Below, in pieces: positions 50,604 through 59,654 of a DNA stretch of 64,000 bases. The DNA comes from JAUWCL01 sp964599375 (GTDB lineage Bacteria; Krumholzibacteriota; Krumholzibacteriia; Krumholzibacteriales; Krumholzibacteriaceae): positions 217,675-281,674 of the forward strand of contig CAZREW010000002.1 in assembly GCA_964599375.1 (NCBI GenBank), written 5' to 3'. Positions within the stretch are counted from its first letter, which is position 1; every line of letters starts with the position of its first letter. The position numbers and the translations under genes were made by a program. The notes under the pieces are model-generated. The model had not been told where the DNA came from, did no database searches, and worked only from the letters and a program-made list of their open reading frames with translations.

Positions 50604-52262
50604 ATGAATCTCCTCAGCTCTAGAACCGCAAGAATGGCAGCCGCCCTGATTCTCATAATGATCGCGGTCTGCGCCGTCGGTCACCTGCCGGCGGGCGCAT
50701 GCACGATAGTGGTCGCGGGGAAGGACGCGACCGTCGACGGCTCGGTGATAACGTCGCACACCGACGCCTGCGACAACTCGCGCCTCTTCTACGTCCCCGC
50801 GCAAAAATATAAAAAAGGAAGCCTCGCTCCGGTCTACTGGGGCATCCAGGACCCTTCCATCGAACTCGGCGAGTGGGAGGTCATCGGGCACATCCCCCAG
50901 GTGGAAAGGACCTTCGCCTACTTCCACTCGGGATATTCGCAAATGAACGAGAAGCAGCTGGCGATCGGCGAGAGCACGGCGAGCCAGCGCCCCGAGCTCG
51001 GCGTCGACCGCGAGACCGGAGGGCAGATCATCACAGTGGAGCAGGCGATGATATTCGCCCTGCAGAGATGCGAGAAGGCTGTCGACGCGGTCAGGCTGAT
51101 AACGTCGCTCGTCGATGAATACGGATTTCTCCCCTCGTGCGGCCCCGAGTCGGAGACGATCGCGATAGCGGACCCCGAAGAGGCGTGGATCCTCGAGCTC
51201 TACAGCGTCGGCCCAGGCTGGGAGCCGGGCAGCGGCAGGCCCGGGGCGCTCTGGGTCGCCCGCCGCGTGCCGGACGATCACATCGCGATAGTCCCCAACT
51301 GGTCGATCATCAGGGAGGTCGACACCGGAGACCCGAATACCATGCTCTCGGAGAACTGGATGCAGGTCGCCGTGGACCATGGCTGGTACGACCCTCAGGG
51401 CGGCGCCCCGTTCATCTGGCAGGATATCTACGCTCCGACGCCGCGCGAGTGGGCCACGAGCCGCTTCTGGCTGTTCTACTCGACATTCTGCCCGACGTTG
51501 AGAGACTGGCCCGACAGGACCCTCGACGGCCCATACGAGAAGTACGACTCGTACCACCAGTACGTCGAGCCCCTGTCGATCTACCCATTCTCGGCCAGGC
51601 CCGACACGCTGATCTCGGTGCGGGATGTGATGGCGTTCCAGCGCTCGACATTCGAGGGAACGATATACGACATGACGGCCGACCAGGAATGGCTCGTCCC
51701 CGACGGCGAGGGCGGGTTCGTAAAGAGCCCGCTCGCGACCCCCTTCCCCACCCCCGACATGCGCCACCTGCTCGACATAGACTTCCGGCGCAACGTCGCC
51801 AAGGGCGGGTACGGGATGATCGCCCAGCTACGTTCCTGGCTGCCCGACCCGGTCGGCGGGATCTACTGGTACTTCGTAGACAACCAGACCGTCGGCCCGT
51901 ACGTGCCGATCTACGCCGGCGTGACGAAGATCCACCCCGCGTGGAACACGTACGACCCGGCCGCATACTCTGAGGACTCTTTCCGCTGGGCTGTAGACTT
52001 CGTCGACAACCTGCTCTACCTCAAGTGGCAGGCGGCGATAGAGGACGTGCGCGAGGCCAGAGACCCCGTCGAGGCGCGCTACTTCGAGGAGATGCCGGCA
52101 ATCGACGAGAAAGCCGCGGCGCTCTATAGAAAGAGCCCGGAAAAGGCGTCGAAATACCTGACCGAGCTCACCTGGGAACGGATGGACGAGATGCACCGGA
52201 TATACTCAGGGCTTCGCGACACGCTGATCACGAAGTACACGAACAATCACGTGCGGCCGTAG
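50604..52262 (+). CDS. Secreted C69 family dipeptidase
   Basis: 552 aa. The N-terminal signal peptide ends AGA directly before Cys33. In this Ntn-hydrolase family (PepD/C69) the Cys exposed at the mature N-terminus is the nucleophile, and CTIVVAGKDATVDGSVITSH is the diagnostic opening. Other family stretches are QVERTFAYFHSGYSQMNEKQ, ESETIAIADPEEAWILEL, and KGGYGMIAQLRSWLPDPVGG. It cleaves dipeptides and small peptides, here probably in the periplasm. Start has GGGAAGGACGGGACG in front. It lies between two sorting-domain genes and is convergent with the second. Confidence 0.9.
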   Translation: MNLLSSRTARMAAALILIMIAVCAVGHLPAGACTIVVAGKDATVDGSVITSHTDACDNSRLFYVPAQKYKKGSLAPVYWGIQDPSIELGEWEVIGHIPQVERTFAYFHSGYSQMNEKQLAIGESTASQRPELGVDRETGGQIITVEQAMIFALQRCEKAVDAVRLITSLVDEYGFLPSCGPESETIAIADPEEAWILELYSVGPGWEPGSGRPGALWVARRVPDDHIAIVPNWSIIREVDTGDPNTMLSENWMQVAVDHGWYDPQGGAPFIWQDIYAPTPREWATSRFWLFYSTFCPTLRDWPDRTLDGPYEKYDSYHQYVEPLSIYPFSARPDTLISVRDVMAFQRSTFEGTIYDMTADQEWLVPDGEGGFVKSPLATPFPTPDMRHLLDIDFRRNVAKGGYGMIAQLRSWLPDPVGGIYWYFVDNQTVGPYVPIYAGVTKIHPAWNTYDPAAYSEDSFRWAVDFVDNLLYLKWQAAIEDVREARDPVEARYFEEMPAIDEKAAALYRKSPEKASKYLTELTWERMDEMHRIYSGLRDTLITKYTNNHVRP

Positions 52263-52303
52263 GCGCGTTTTCCGCCTCCTCGGCCTCACGAACCGGCTAC
52301 GCG

Positions 52304-54799
52304 TCAGCGGAGCAGGATCATCTTCCTGGTCAGCGCGTCCTTCCCGGCGACGAGCCTGTAGAAGTAGACCCCGCTCGCGGCGGGCCTTCCGGCCGGGTCG
52401 CTGCCGTTCCATTCTACGCTGTGGGTGCCCGCCGGCCTGTTCTCGTCGAGCAGGGTAGAGACGAGCCTGCCGGTCACGTCGAACACGTCGAGCCGCACTC
52501 GCGAACTCCCTGGGAGGTAAAACTCGATCGATGTCGACGGGTTGAAGGGGTTCGGCACGTTCTGGCGCAGTGTCAGAGGAAGCGCCGGCACGTTTATCTC
52601 CTCGGTCTCGAACAGCACCCGGCGCGTCCCATTCTCCTCCAGCTCCACCCTGTAGATATACTTCTCCCCCGGAACGCACGTTAGGTCCCTTATGACGAAA
52701 GAAAGCCCGTCTCTCTCGAGGCGCGCGCCTTCGATCTCCACGAATACCCTTGCGGGACCCTCCGCCCTGAGCAGGTGGAATACGGTCCCATCGTCCGCTT
52801 CTGACAGCGTCCATGCGATCTCGGCCCAGGACCCCTCCCACGAACCGGTGAAGCTCTGCAGCAGCGTGCCGACAAGAATGTTCTCGGGCCGCAGCAGGGC
52901 CGCCGGTCCCCTGTTCCCGCTGTCGTCCACTGCAATGATCTTGTAGAAATACTGGTCAGCCGGCGTCCAGCCCGTGTCGAGCATCTCGGTGCCCGCCGTG
53001 CTCCCTATAAGGTTCGATCCACCGGGTATGAAATCCTCACCCTCACCCTTATGGACGTCGTAGCACACGATGTCCGGCTCGGCCCCGGGCTCCCAGTAAA
53101 GCCTCAGGCCGGGCGGATCGAGGCTCTGCGCGCCGCCGAACCCTCCTGTCAGTGCCGGAGCGAGGTCGTCTACGGAATACCCGCTGTCGGGAGGCGAGTC
53201 GAAATAGATCGAGGGCGTCCCCGTGAGCGCCCTCACGAAGAAGACCGACCAGTGGATGCCGCCGGCCCCGGTCGAATCGGCGAGCGTCGGCAGGACAGTC
53301 GCGTATGTCCTCTCGCAGCAGGCTGGCACGGTGACGAGGTAGTCCCAGTCTCCCGGAGGGTAGAGCGGAGCTGGCTCGGGAACAGCGGCGCAGACGGGCT
53401 CCGTTCCCAGGGGCAGAGGATCGATCCTTCGCCACAGCGCGTAACCGGTCACCGGGTGGAGGCTCGTCGCGGAGTCCATAGGCGAAGCCTGCCACTTCAG
53501 GCGCACCTGCCGCCCCTCGTCTTTCCCGATATCCTCTACGAAGAGGATCCGCGGAGCCGCTTCCGGAGGCGGAGGAGGAGGCGGTGGCATGGTTCCGCTG
53601 CCGGAGGCCCAGACGTCGTAGATCCTGCTGCCCTCGTTGTAAGGGTTGATCTGCAAGTGGTACGGCCCGCCGATCGGCCTCTGTTCCACCGAAGACCAGA
53701 CCGGCCAGGAGAAATCGGACAGGGGCGAGTACCAGTCGGCGACATCGTCTATCGCCAGCGTTACCGTGCCCGCCGAGTCGTCGAGAGCTATCATGATGTC
53801 GTAGAACCCGGCGCTGAGCGTCGTCGACCAGTAACCGGCGTTGTTGACATCCCAGGTGGGACGGATGGTCCCGGTCGAGTGCAGGTAGATGCCGATGTCG
53901 ATGTTGCTGTAATGGAAGTCGTTCGCCGGAGGCAGAGCCGACGTGAACCCGCCCATGAAGTTCGATGTCCCTATCGCGTTGAAGACCCTGAATATCATCA
54001 CGGGCTTCTCCGCCGGATCGAAGGCCCTCCGCGATATCAGCGCGTCGTCCCAGTAAGGGACATTCCCGTATATGAATCCATCCTCCGCAGGGACCCAGCC
54101 GATCCCGTTCTCGATCCAGTCGAACCAGGCGTTGCCGATTGCGGTCAGAGGGTCGTGCTCGAGCGTCGAGTCGGGCGGTTCCGGGACCAGCGAGCCCATG
54201 AACAGCGTGATCTCCGTGTAGCCGCACCCCATCTTCGTGATATCGGCGTCGGGGGGCCCGAGCGCGCTCTCGGCGAAGTTCGATGTCTTCAGCTCGAAAG
54301 GCTCGTCGCAGAGGCCGTAGACCGCGCCGGCCACTGCGGCCCCGTAGAGTACCTCTCCGTCGATATCAAGCTTAACGGCGTCGATGTTGTTCCCCGCGCT
54401 CACCCAGTTAGGCGCGCTGACCGGCTCATAGTTGTTGCAGCTCAGGTCCCAGCACTCGAGCTTGAGAAATATGTTGAGCGGAAGAGGGTCGCCCGGATCC
54501 ATCTCGAGGACGACACCGGCCGAGTCGCAGAAGAAGATGTCGTAATACTCGCACCCGCCCGTCCCGAAGTCGTACCCGATGTACCCCTGCGCGGGCGGCC
54601 CGGGCATGCCGGCCGTGTCGTGGTAGAGGCGGATGTCGTCGAGATCGAATGTGTAGGTGTTGATGCTGCCCGTCTGCTCGTAGATAGTCAGCGTGCCGGC
54701 CCCGAGGACGGGAACTGTGAAAACGAATATCAACGACAGTGTCAGGAAGAACGGGCTGGAAGGTCCGCGGCGGCCGGGCGCCATTGCGAAAGACCTCAT
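52304..54799 (-). CDS. Secreted multidomain protein with FlgD-like sorting domain
   Basis: 831 aa from the ATG at 54799 (GAGGAGG 6 bases ahead; an upstream frame to 54853 is unsupported). Signal peptide about 1-34 (VFTVPVLGA). The N-terminal 400 residues are beta-rich: DLDDIRLYHDTAGMPGPPAQ and GCEYYDIFFCDSAGVVLEMD, perhaps a carbohydrate-binding or jelly-roll region. A Pro-rich linker (MPPPPPPPPEAAPR) at about 400-415 leads into fibronectin type III-like domains (about 420-735, VRLKWQASPMDSAT). The C-terminus is FlgD-like (QNVPNPFNPSTSIEFYLP, LDVFDVTGRLVSTL, GVYFYRLVAG, ending MILLR). Function unknown; likely surface-attached. Confidence 0.83.
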   Translation of the reverse strand: MRSFAMAPGRRGPSSPFFLTLSLIFVFTVPVLGAGTLTIYEQTGSINTYTFDLDDIRLYHDTAGMPGPPAQGYIGYDFGTGGCEYYDIFFCDSAGVVLEMDPGDPLPLNIFLKLECWDLSCNNYEPVSAPNWVSAGNNIDAVKLDIDGEVLYGAAVAGAVYGLCDEPFELKTSNFAESALGPPDADITKMGCGYTEITLFMGSLVPEPPDSTLEHDPLTAIGNAWFDWIENGIGWVPAEDGFIYGNVPYWDDALISRRAFDPAEKPVMIFRVFNAIGTSNFMGGFTSALPPANDFHYSNIDIGIYLHSTGTIRPTWDVNNAGYWSTTLSAGFYDIMIALDDSAGTVTLAIDDVADWYSPLSDFSWPVWSSVEQRPIGGPYHLQINPYNEGSRIYDVWASGSGTMPPPPPPPPEAAPRILFVEDIGKDEGRQVRLKWQASPMDSATSLHPVTGYALWRRIDPLPLGTEPVCAAVPEPAPLYPPGDWDYLVTVPACCERTYATVLPTLADSTGAGGIHWSVFFVRALTGTPSIYFDSPPDSGYSVDDLAPALTGGFGGAQSLDPPGLRLYWEPGAEPDIVCYDVHKGEGEDFIPGGSNLIGSTAGTEMLDTGWTPADQYFYKIIAVDDSGNRGPAALLRPENILVGTLLQSFTGSWEGSWAEIAWTLSEADDGTVFHLLRAEGPARVFVEIEGARLERDGLSFVIRDLTCVPGEKYIYRVELEENGTRRVLFETEEINVPALPLTLRQNVPNPFNPSTSIEFYLPGSSRVRLDVFDVTGRLVSTLLDENRPAGTHSVEWNGSDPAGRPAASGVYFYRLVAGKDALTRKMILLR

Positions 54800-55041
54800 G
54801 ACAACCTCCTCACGCTTGCGCGTTTTGCGGAAGGACCACCTTATACCGACCATATGGTGCGTGTATCAGATATCTTTCGCAGTTTACGCCGAGGAGGCCC
54901 CTCCCATGGATATGGCCGTATCTCTACGGACGAGCATACAGGCACAGGAGGGGATTTTCAAGCGGGGTATATTTAAAGATATCACCCCGCCGCCCGATGG
55001 CAAGATTATTTTCGGGGCCGGTCGGGGCCGGTCGAAGCCGT

Positions 55042-56175
55042 TCAATCGGCCACCATCGCCTTGAGCTCTGCCAGCGCCTTCTGCAGGCGCATCCTGCAGG
55101 CGTTGTCCTTCTCCTCGTCTATGACGGCCTCGATGTCGTCTATCGACGCCGTATATTCAGCGCCGGCAAGGATCTCAGCGGCGAAAGCCCTGACTTCGGG
55201 AGACTCGTCCCTGATCATCCCGGCCGCCCACCTGAAACCGTTGCGGTACCGGCCCTTCATCAGTTCGCTGACTGCGTTCATCCTGGCCTGCGGTTCGGGG
55301 TCGAAGAGCTTCCAGAAGAGATCCGTCTCGTGCTCGTCGCTGTGCATGATCTCGACCGTGCCGTAGCCGGGCCTGACAACGTTCGGCGGATAAGGGACGA
55401 TATCTCTTCGCGCGACCCACCTCACCATGCGCGGTACCATCCACCTCATCCCGACCGTCGATTCGGGATGCCCGGCGCACGCGAAGACCCTCCCCTTCCC
55501 CGCCTCCTGGCAGAGAAGGAACGACTTGCCCGGCGTGATCCCCGCTGGGCCTGTCTGATGGACGTCGCTTTCGTTGACGGCGAGCTCATCGCAGGCGTCG
55601 TACCCGCTATCCGAAGGAGGCACAAAGACCGGCCCGTCGTGATACTGGATATATCCGTATTCCAGCCCTTCCATCTCGGGGAATATCTCGAGCCCCTTCT
55701 TAGTGAACGAGACCCTGCATACGGCGCTCCCCCGGACGTCGTGCTCTCTGTCGACGGTACCCACCTCTATCAGTCCCAGGCACGGATAGCCTTCGGAGCT
55801 GGAGACGAGGTAGCCTCCCGCGCATATCCCCACGACTCCCTTTCCCTTCTCGACTACGAACTCCCGCACCATGTTGTGTGAGCCGCTCCCCATGCTGAGG
55901 TTCTCCTTGCTACCGCTTCCCCCGGGGAATATCAGCACGTCGAGACCGTCGAGGCCTCCGGTGTAGATGTCCGTGGGGCTTACGAGAGAAGGCACTATCG
56001 CCGGATCTATCCTCAGCGCCTCGTATGTCTCGACCACGCACGCCATGCTGGCCCCGTCTCCCATGTAGACCCCGGCCATTATCCGAGCCTCCTGTCCCTT
56101 GACTGCGGAGGCAGAAAACACCGCCGCGAGGACGAAGACGGCAATCACTGTCGTCATGATGCTTCTCATCGGCAT
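55042..56175 (-). CDS. Secreted glutaminase-fold (BPL_N-like) protein with HEAT repeats
   Basis: 377 aa from ATG 56175 (AAGGAGAGGT ahead). Signal peptide about 1-27 (FSASAVKGQ). Residues about 30-270 resemble the BPL_N/class I glutamine amidotransferase-like fold: LDGLDVLIFPGGSGSKEN, then GKGVVGICAGGYLV with nucleophile-type Cys118, and a late VFACAGHPES. The C-terminal 70 residues (about 305-377) look like two HEAT/PBS-type helical repeats: EPQARMNAVSELMKGRYRNG and ESPEVRAFAAEILAG. A periplasmic version with HEAT repeats is uncommon; activity unknown. It is separated by about 77 bases from the redox operon upstream. Confidence 0.78.
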   Translation of the reverse strand: MPMRSIMTTVIAVFVLAAVFSASAVKGQEARIMAGVYMGDGASMACVVETYEALRIDPAIVPSLVSPTDIYTGGLDGLDVLIFPGGSGSKENLSMGSGSHNMVREFVVEKGKGVVGICAGGYLVSSSEGYPCLGLIEVGTVDREHDVRGSAVCRVSFTKKGLEIFPEMEGLEYGYIQYHDGPVFVPPSDSGYDACDELAVNESDVHQTGPAGITPGKSFLLCQEAGKGRVFACAGHPESTVGMRWMVPRMVRWVARRDIVPYPPNVVRPGYGTVEIMHSDEHETDLFWKLFDPEPQARMNAVSELMKGRYRNGFRWAAGMIRDESPEVRAFAAEILAGAEYTASIDDIEAVIDEEKDNACRMRLQKALAELKAMVAD

Positions 56176-56252
56176 ACCTCTCCTTGAATACAGGCACAAG
56201 AACGCGGACACCTGGCCGCTCCGGGCGATGATAGCACGATTTTCGCGGATCA

Positions 56253-57401
56253 CTACCTGGAACTTTTCGCGGCGGCATTGACGATACTGGTGAAATAGAT
56301 CGCCATCGGCCTGTAAGCGAGGTGAGACCACTTTGAGAAAGGCACCTCGATCATCAGCATCGGCACGAGGATCGCGAGATGGATCACGTAGGTGTAGTAG
56401 GTGGCGTGCACCATCCCGCCTATCCTGAAGAAGTGGACGAGGATACCGGTCAGAGTAGTCAGGAAGAGCATGATGAGGAAGACCCAGTCGGTCTTGTGGG
56501 AGTGCTTGTGGATCTCGCCCGACTTCCGCAGCCTCTGCACCGTCCATACGATGATCGCCAGCATGATGCCGAACGTCGCGTAATACCCGAAGAACCTCTG
56601 CGGATAATAGAATGGGTGTATCTTCTCGGTCTGGAACCAGGGCAGGAAGACCACTATCATCGTGAACATAAGTGTATACCCCGACATCAGCAGCCAGTGC
56701 AGGAGCCAGTACGACCTGTCGCTGCACTTGGAGAACCTGAACTGGGTCCCGAAATGGAAGAAGAGGTTCCACGCCTCGGTCACGTACAGCTTCAGAGGTA
56801 TCTTCTTTCCGCTCCTCACCACTATCTTCAGGTACATGTTGAAGATGTTCGACAGCAGGAAGAAAGAGATGATCCCCGCCATGACCCAGTCGCCGGTCTC
56901 TATCCAGTGCACGAAGGTCTCCGGCTTCATCCCCTTGACGAAGCTGTTTATCTTCACGCCCCCGTCAGGTCCGATCAGGGTCGCCGGGTCCGCCGTAAAG
57001 GGCAGGAAAAATGCGAACAGGAGGATCACGACGGCGGAGACCATCGCCAGCGCGCCGAAGGCCCACGCCTTCGAGGTATAGAACTTCCTCGAGAGCCCCG
57101 TCCAGTCGTAGCTGGCGGTCAGGTAGCGCCTCAGCGACATCATGATCTCGCCGGGGTTGGCCTGCCGGGGACAGGTCGAGCTGCAGTCCCCGCAGTAGTA
57201 GCAGAGCCACGGGTCGGACGAGCTCTGGATATTCTCCTCGAGCCCCAGGACGGTGTACCGGAGCAGGCGCCGCGGGAAGGTGTTGCCGTTCTCCGAGAGC
57301 GGGCACACTGCCGTGCAGCTGCCGCAGTTGTAGCAGGCTGTGAAATCGGCGGCGCCGAACTTCTCCACCCTGCCCGCGAATCCCGGGTCTATCCTTGTCA
57401 T
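56253..57401 (-). CDS. QmoC/HdrCE-like iron-sulfur and heme membrane subunit
   Basis: 382 aa. The N-terminal HdrC-type ferredoxin part (about 15-95) has two cluster motifs: CYNCGSCTAVCP and CYYCGDCSSTCP. A membrane domain of the HdrE/NarI/QmoC type (about 115-370) follows, with five to six helices and paired His residues (HFGTQFRFSK, YWLLHWLLMSGYTL, LVHFFRIGGMVHATYYTYVIHL) that likely hold heme b. It links the soluble Hdr/Qmo flavoproteins to the quinone pool. Start is 4 bases after the small HTH gene; last gene of the redox operon. Confidence 0.88.
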   Translation of the reverse strand: MTRIDPGFAGRVEKFGAADFTACYNCGSCTAVCPLSENGNTFPRRLLRYTVLGLEENIQSSSDPWLCYYCGDCSSTCPRQANPGEIMMSLRRYLTASYDWTGLSRKFYTSKAWAFGALAMVSAVVILLFAFFLPFTADPATLIGPDGGVKINSFVKGMKPETFVHWIETGDWVMAGIISFFLLSNIFNMYLKIVVRSGKKIPLKLYVTEAWNLFFHFGTQFRFSKCSDRSYWLLHWLLMSGYTLMFTMIVVFLPWFQTEKIHPFYYPQRFFGYYATFGIMLAIIVWTVQRLRKSGEIHKHSHKTDWVFLIMLFLTTLTGILVHFFRIGGMVHATYYTYVIHLAILVPMLMIEVPFSKWSHLAYRPMAIYFTSIVNAAAKSSR

Positions 57402-57405
57402 CCGC

Positions 57406-57681
57406 CTATTCCTTTATCCTGTAGCTGTAATACTCGTCCACATCGTCGTCATCCACGAACTCTACCTCGCCGAACTTCCTCATCGTCATCAGATGGTAGG
57501 TGACCTCCTCGGGGTTTATCCCGGTTTCTGCGGCGATCTCAAGGATCGTCAGCTCTTTCCCCTCCAGCGCAAGCTTTATCCTTTTCTTTATTCCCGCCGT
57601 CTCCTTCACCCGTTCCCTGAGCCCGGCGGAGACCTCCCGCTCTTTCTTCATCTGGTCGACCGTTCGTTTCTTCTCGTTCAT
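57406..57681 (-). CDS. Small winged-helix protein inside the Qmo/Hdr operon
   Basis: 91 aa from ATG 57681; the frame above it overlaps the next gene and is unlikely. A charged helix (about 1-32) precedes a helix-turn-helix (about 40-72): ELTILEIAAETGINPEEVTY, then the wing HLMTMRKFGEVEFV. The tail is very acidic (DDDDVDEYYSY). It could be a DNA-binding regulator or an adaptor of the complex; embedding between QmoB- and QmoC-like genes with short gaps argues it is needed with them. No named family is certain. Confidence 0.7.
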   Translation of the reverse strand: MNEKKRTVDQMKKEREVSAGLRERVKETAGIKKRIKLALEGKELTILEIAAETGINPEEVTYHLMTMRKFGEVEFVDDDDVDEYYSYRIKE

Positions 57682-57698
57682 GGGCCCTGAACCTCGAA

Positions 57699-59654
57699 TC
57701 ATTCCGACATCGCGTCGATCATCGCCTCGATCTCGGCGTCCGTGAATCCCCTGAGCTGGACGGCGTTCACCGGGCAGACCGGCAGGCACATCCCGCACCC
57801 CTTGCAGGCCGCTTCGTTGACCGCGGCGACCCGTTTCCCCTCCCCGTCGACCTCATCGATGGCGTCGAAGGGACAGGCCTCGGCGCATCTGCCGCACCAC
57901 TCGCAGAGCGACCTGTCGACCATCGCCATCGTCGGCTCGAGCTCTATCTCCCCCCCGCTTATAAGGTTGTGAGTCTTTATCGCCGACGAATGCGCCGACA
58001 TCGCCGTCTCCGTGATATTCTTAGGTCCCTGCGCCGTCCCGGCGAGGAATATTCCGTCGATCACCGTCTCCACCGGCTTGAGCTTGGGATGGACCTCGTT
58101 GAAGAACCCGTCCAGCCCGGCGGGGGCCTTCATTATCGCCCCGATAGTGCTTCCTGACCGCGGGACCATACCCGTGACGAGGACGACGAGATCGGCCTCG
58201 ACCTCGAGTTCCTTCCCCTCCGTCAGGACGTCGTTTATCTTCACGGCAGTCTTTCCGCCCCAGGCGCTCACGACAGGCGGATCGTCCTCGAACGACTGCA
58301 GGTAGATGTCGCCCAGAGTCGATGATTCCTCGTAGATCGTCTCGTACTTGCCGTAGGTCCTTACTCCCCTGGTGAAGTGATAGTTCTGGATATTCCCGAA
58401 TCTTTTCTTCGCGACGACCGCCGAGTGGATCGCCGAGCTGCAGCAGTATCTCGCGCAGTACTTGTTGTCACCTTCGAGAGCGCCGGTCTGACGGCTGCCT
58501 ACGCAGAAGATCCAGGCGATGCTGCGGACCTCTTTCCCGCCGAAGGTCAACCGCTCCCCGCACGTCTCGACAAGCCTCCTGAACTGCTGCAGGGTTATCA
58601 CGTTGCCGATCTCCCCGTATCCGAACTCGCCCTGCCGCGGCTCGTACGGGTCGAACCCGGCGGCGATGATCACCGCGCCGGTCCTGATATCGAGGAATTC
58701 CTCTTTCCCGTCGAGGTCTATCTCGGGGCAGATCTTCACGCATTCGCCGCACCGCGTGCACGCCGCTCGGTCGACGACGGGCAGCCCGGGCAGGCCGCCG
58801 GGATCCATATACAGCGCTTTTCTCTTCGAGAGGCCGAAGTCGAAGCCGTCGGGGACGATGACGGGGCAGGCGTCTATCGCCCGCTTGAGCCTCTTCTGGA
58901 AATCCGCCGGCACGGCGACGCTGTCACCGCCCACGACGCCCCGCGGCTCGATCCTCAGCTTCACCTCGAAATTTCCCATGCTCCCCGATCTCGAAACGAC
59001 CTCGCACCCGGTGCGCAGGGTTATATTGCCGCGCTTCATCACCTCGCGGTAGAGATCCGCCGTGACGTCGGAGCCCTTCTGCCCCGTAGGGAAAAGCTCT
59101 CCCCACTGCGCGGTCCTTCCGCCGACGAAATGGTCCTTCTCGACCAGGTAGACCTTCGAGCCGGTATCGGCGAGGTCGATGGCGGCCCGCATCCCGGCCA
59201 CCCCCGCCCCGATCACGAGCGCGGTGTTCTCCGACGGTATCTTCGAGGGAGTCATCGCCACAGAGAGCCTCGTCCTGGCTATCGCCGCCCTGACGCTCCT
59301 TATCGCCTTCTCCGTCGCCTCGGCCGGCTTGTCGGAGTGCGCCCAGGAGCCCTGCTCCCTGATATTGGACTGTACGTAGTTGTACCTGTTGAGGCCCGCC
59401 CTCTCGGCGACGCTCCTGAAAGTGCCGAGGTGCAGCTTCGGCGAGCAGGAGGCGACCACCATCCCGTCGAGCTTCTGCTCTTCTATATCGCGGGCGATCT
59501 CCTGTTGCGTGGAATCGGCGCAGGCGAACATCGTCACCTTCGCCAGGACGACGCCCTCCTCCTTCTCCACCACTTCCCTGACCTTCTCGACATCGACGTG
59601 GTCGGAGATGTTGGAGCCGCACTGGCAGATGTATACGCCTATCCTGCTATTCAT
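57699..59654 (-). CDS. QmoB/HdrA-like flavin and iron-sulfur protein
   Basis: 651 aa. Starts with the HdrA N-terminal domain (RIGVYICQCGSNISDHVDVE; CSPKLHLGTFR). An FAD-binding fold follows (about 148-178, ALVIGAGVAGMRAAIDLAD). An internal ferredoxin cluster motif CTRCGECVKICP lies at about 300 and the CARYCCSSAIHSAVVAKK motif at about 420. Two C-terminal clusters, CEWCGRCAEACP and CKGCGMCLPVCP (about 580-625), close the protein. HdrA/QmoB proteins pass electrons between flavin and FeS centres, sometimes with electron bifurcation. Its MvhD part is a separate gene here. Start overlaps the QmoA-like stop by 4 bases. Confidence 0.88.
   Translation of the reverse strand: MNSRIGVYICQCGSNISDHVDVEKVREVVEKEEGVVLAKVTMFACADSTQQEIARDIEEQKLDGMVVASCSPKLHLGTFRSVAERAGLNRYNYVQSNIREQGSWAHSDKPAEATEKAIRSVRAAIARTRLSVAMTPSKIPSENTALVIGAGVAGMRAAIDLADTGSKVYLVEKDHFVGGRTAQWGELFPTGQKGSDVTADLYREVMKRGNITLRTGCEVVSRSGSMGNFEVKLRIEPRGVVGGDSVAVPADFQKRLKRAIDACPVIVPDGFDFGLSKRKALYMDPGGLPGLPVVDRAACTRCGECVKICPEIDLDGKEEFLDIRTGAVIIAAGFDPYEPRQGEFGYGEIGNVITLQQFRRLVETCGERLTFGGKEVRSIAWIFCVGSRQTGALEGDNKYCARYCCSSAIHSAVVAKKRFGNIQNYHFTRGVRTYGKYETIYEESSTLGDIYLQSFEDDPPVVSAWGGKTAVKINDVLTEGKELEVEADLVVLVTGMVPRSGSTIGAIMKAPAGLDGFFNEVHPKLKPVETVIDGIFLAGTAQGPKNITETAMSAHSSAIKTHNLISGGEIELEPTMAMVDRSLCEWCGRCAEACPFDAIDEVDGEGKRVAAVNEAACKGCGMCLPVCPVNAVQLRGFTDAEIEAMIDAMSE

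Noticed and set aside
50532..51767. Open frame of about 410 codons antisense to the C69 dipeptidase
   Set aside because: Shadow frame; the plus-strand gene has diagnostic Ntn-hydrolase motifs.
53051..54976. Open frame of about 640 codons antisense to the sorting-domain protein
   Set aside because: Arg/Val/Asp-rich shadow translation without recognisable motifs; the opposite strand has a signal peptide, a ribosome site and a sorting domain.
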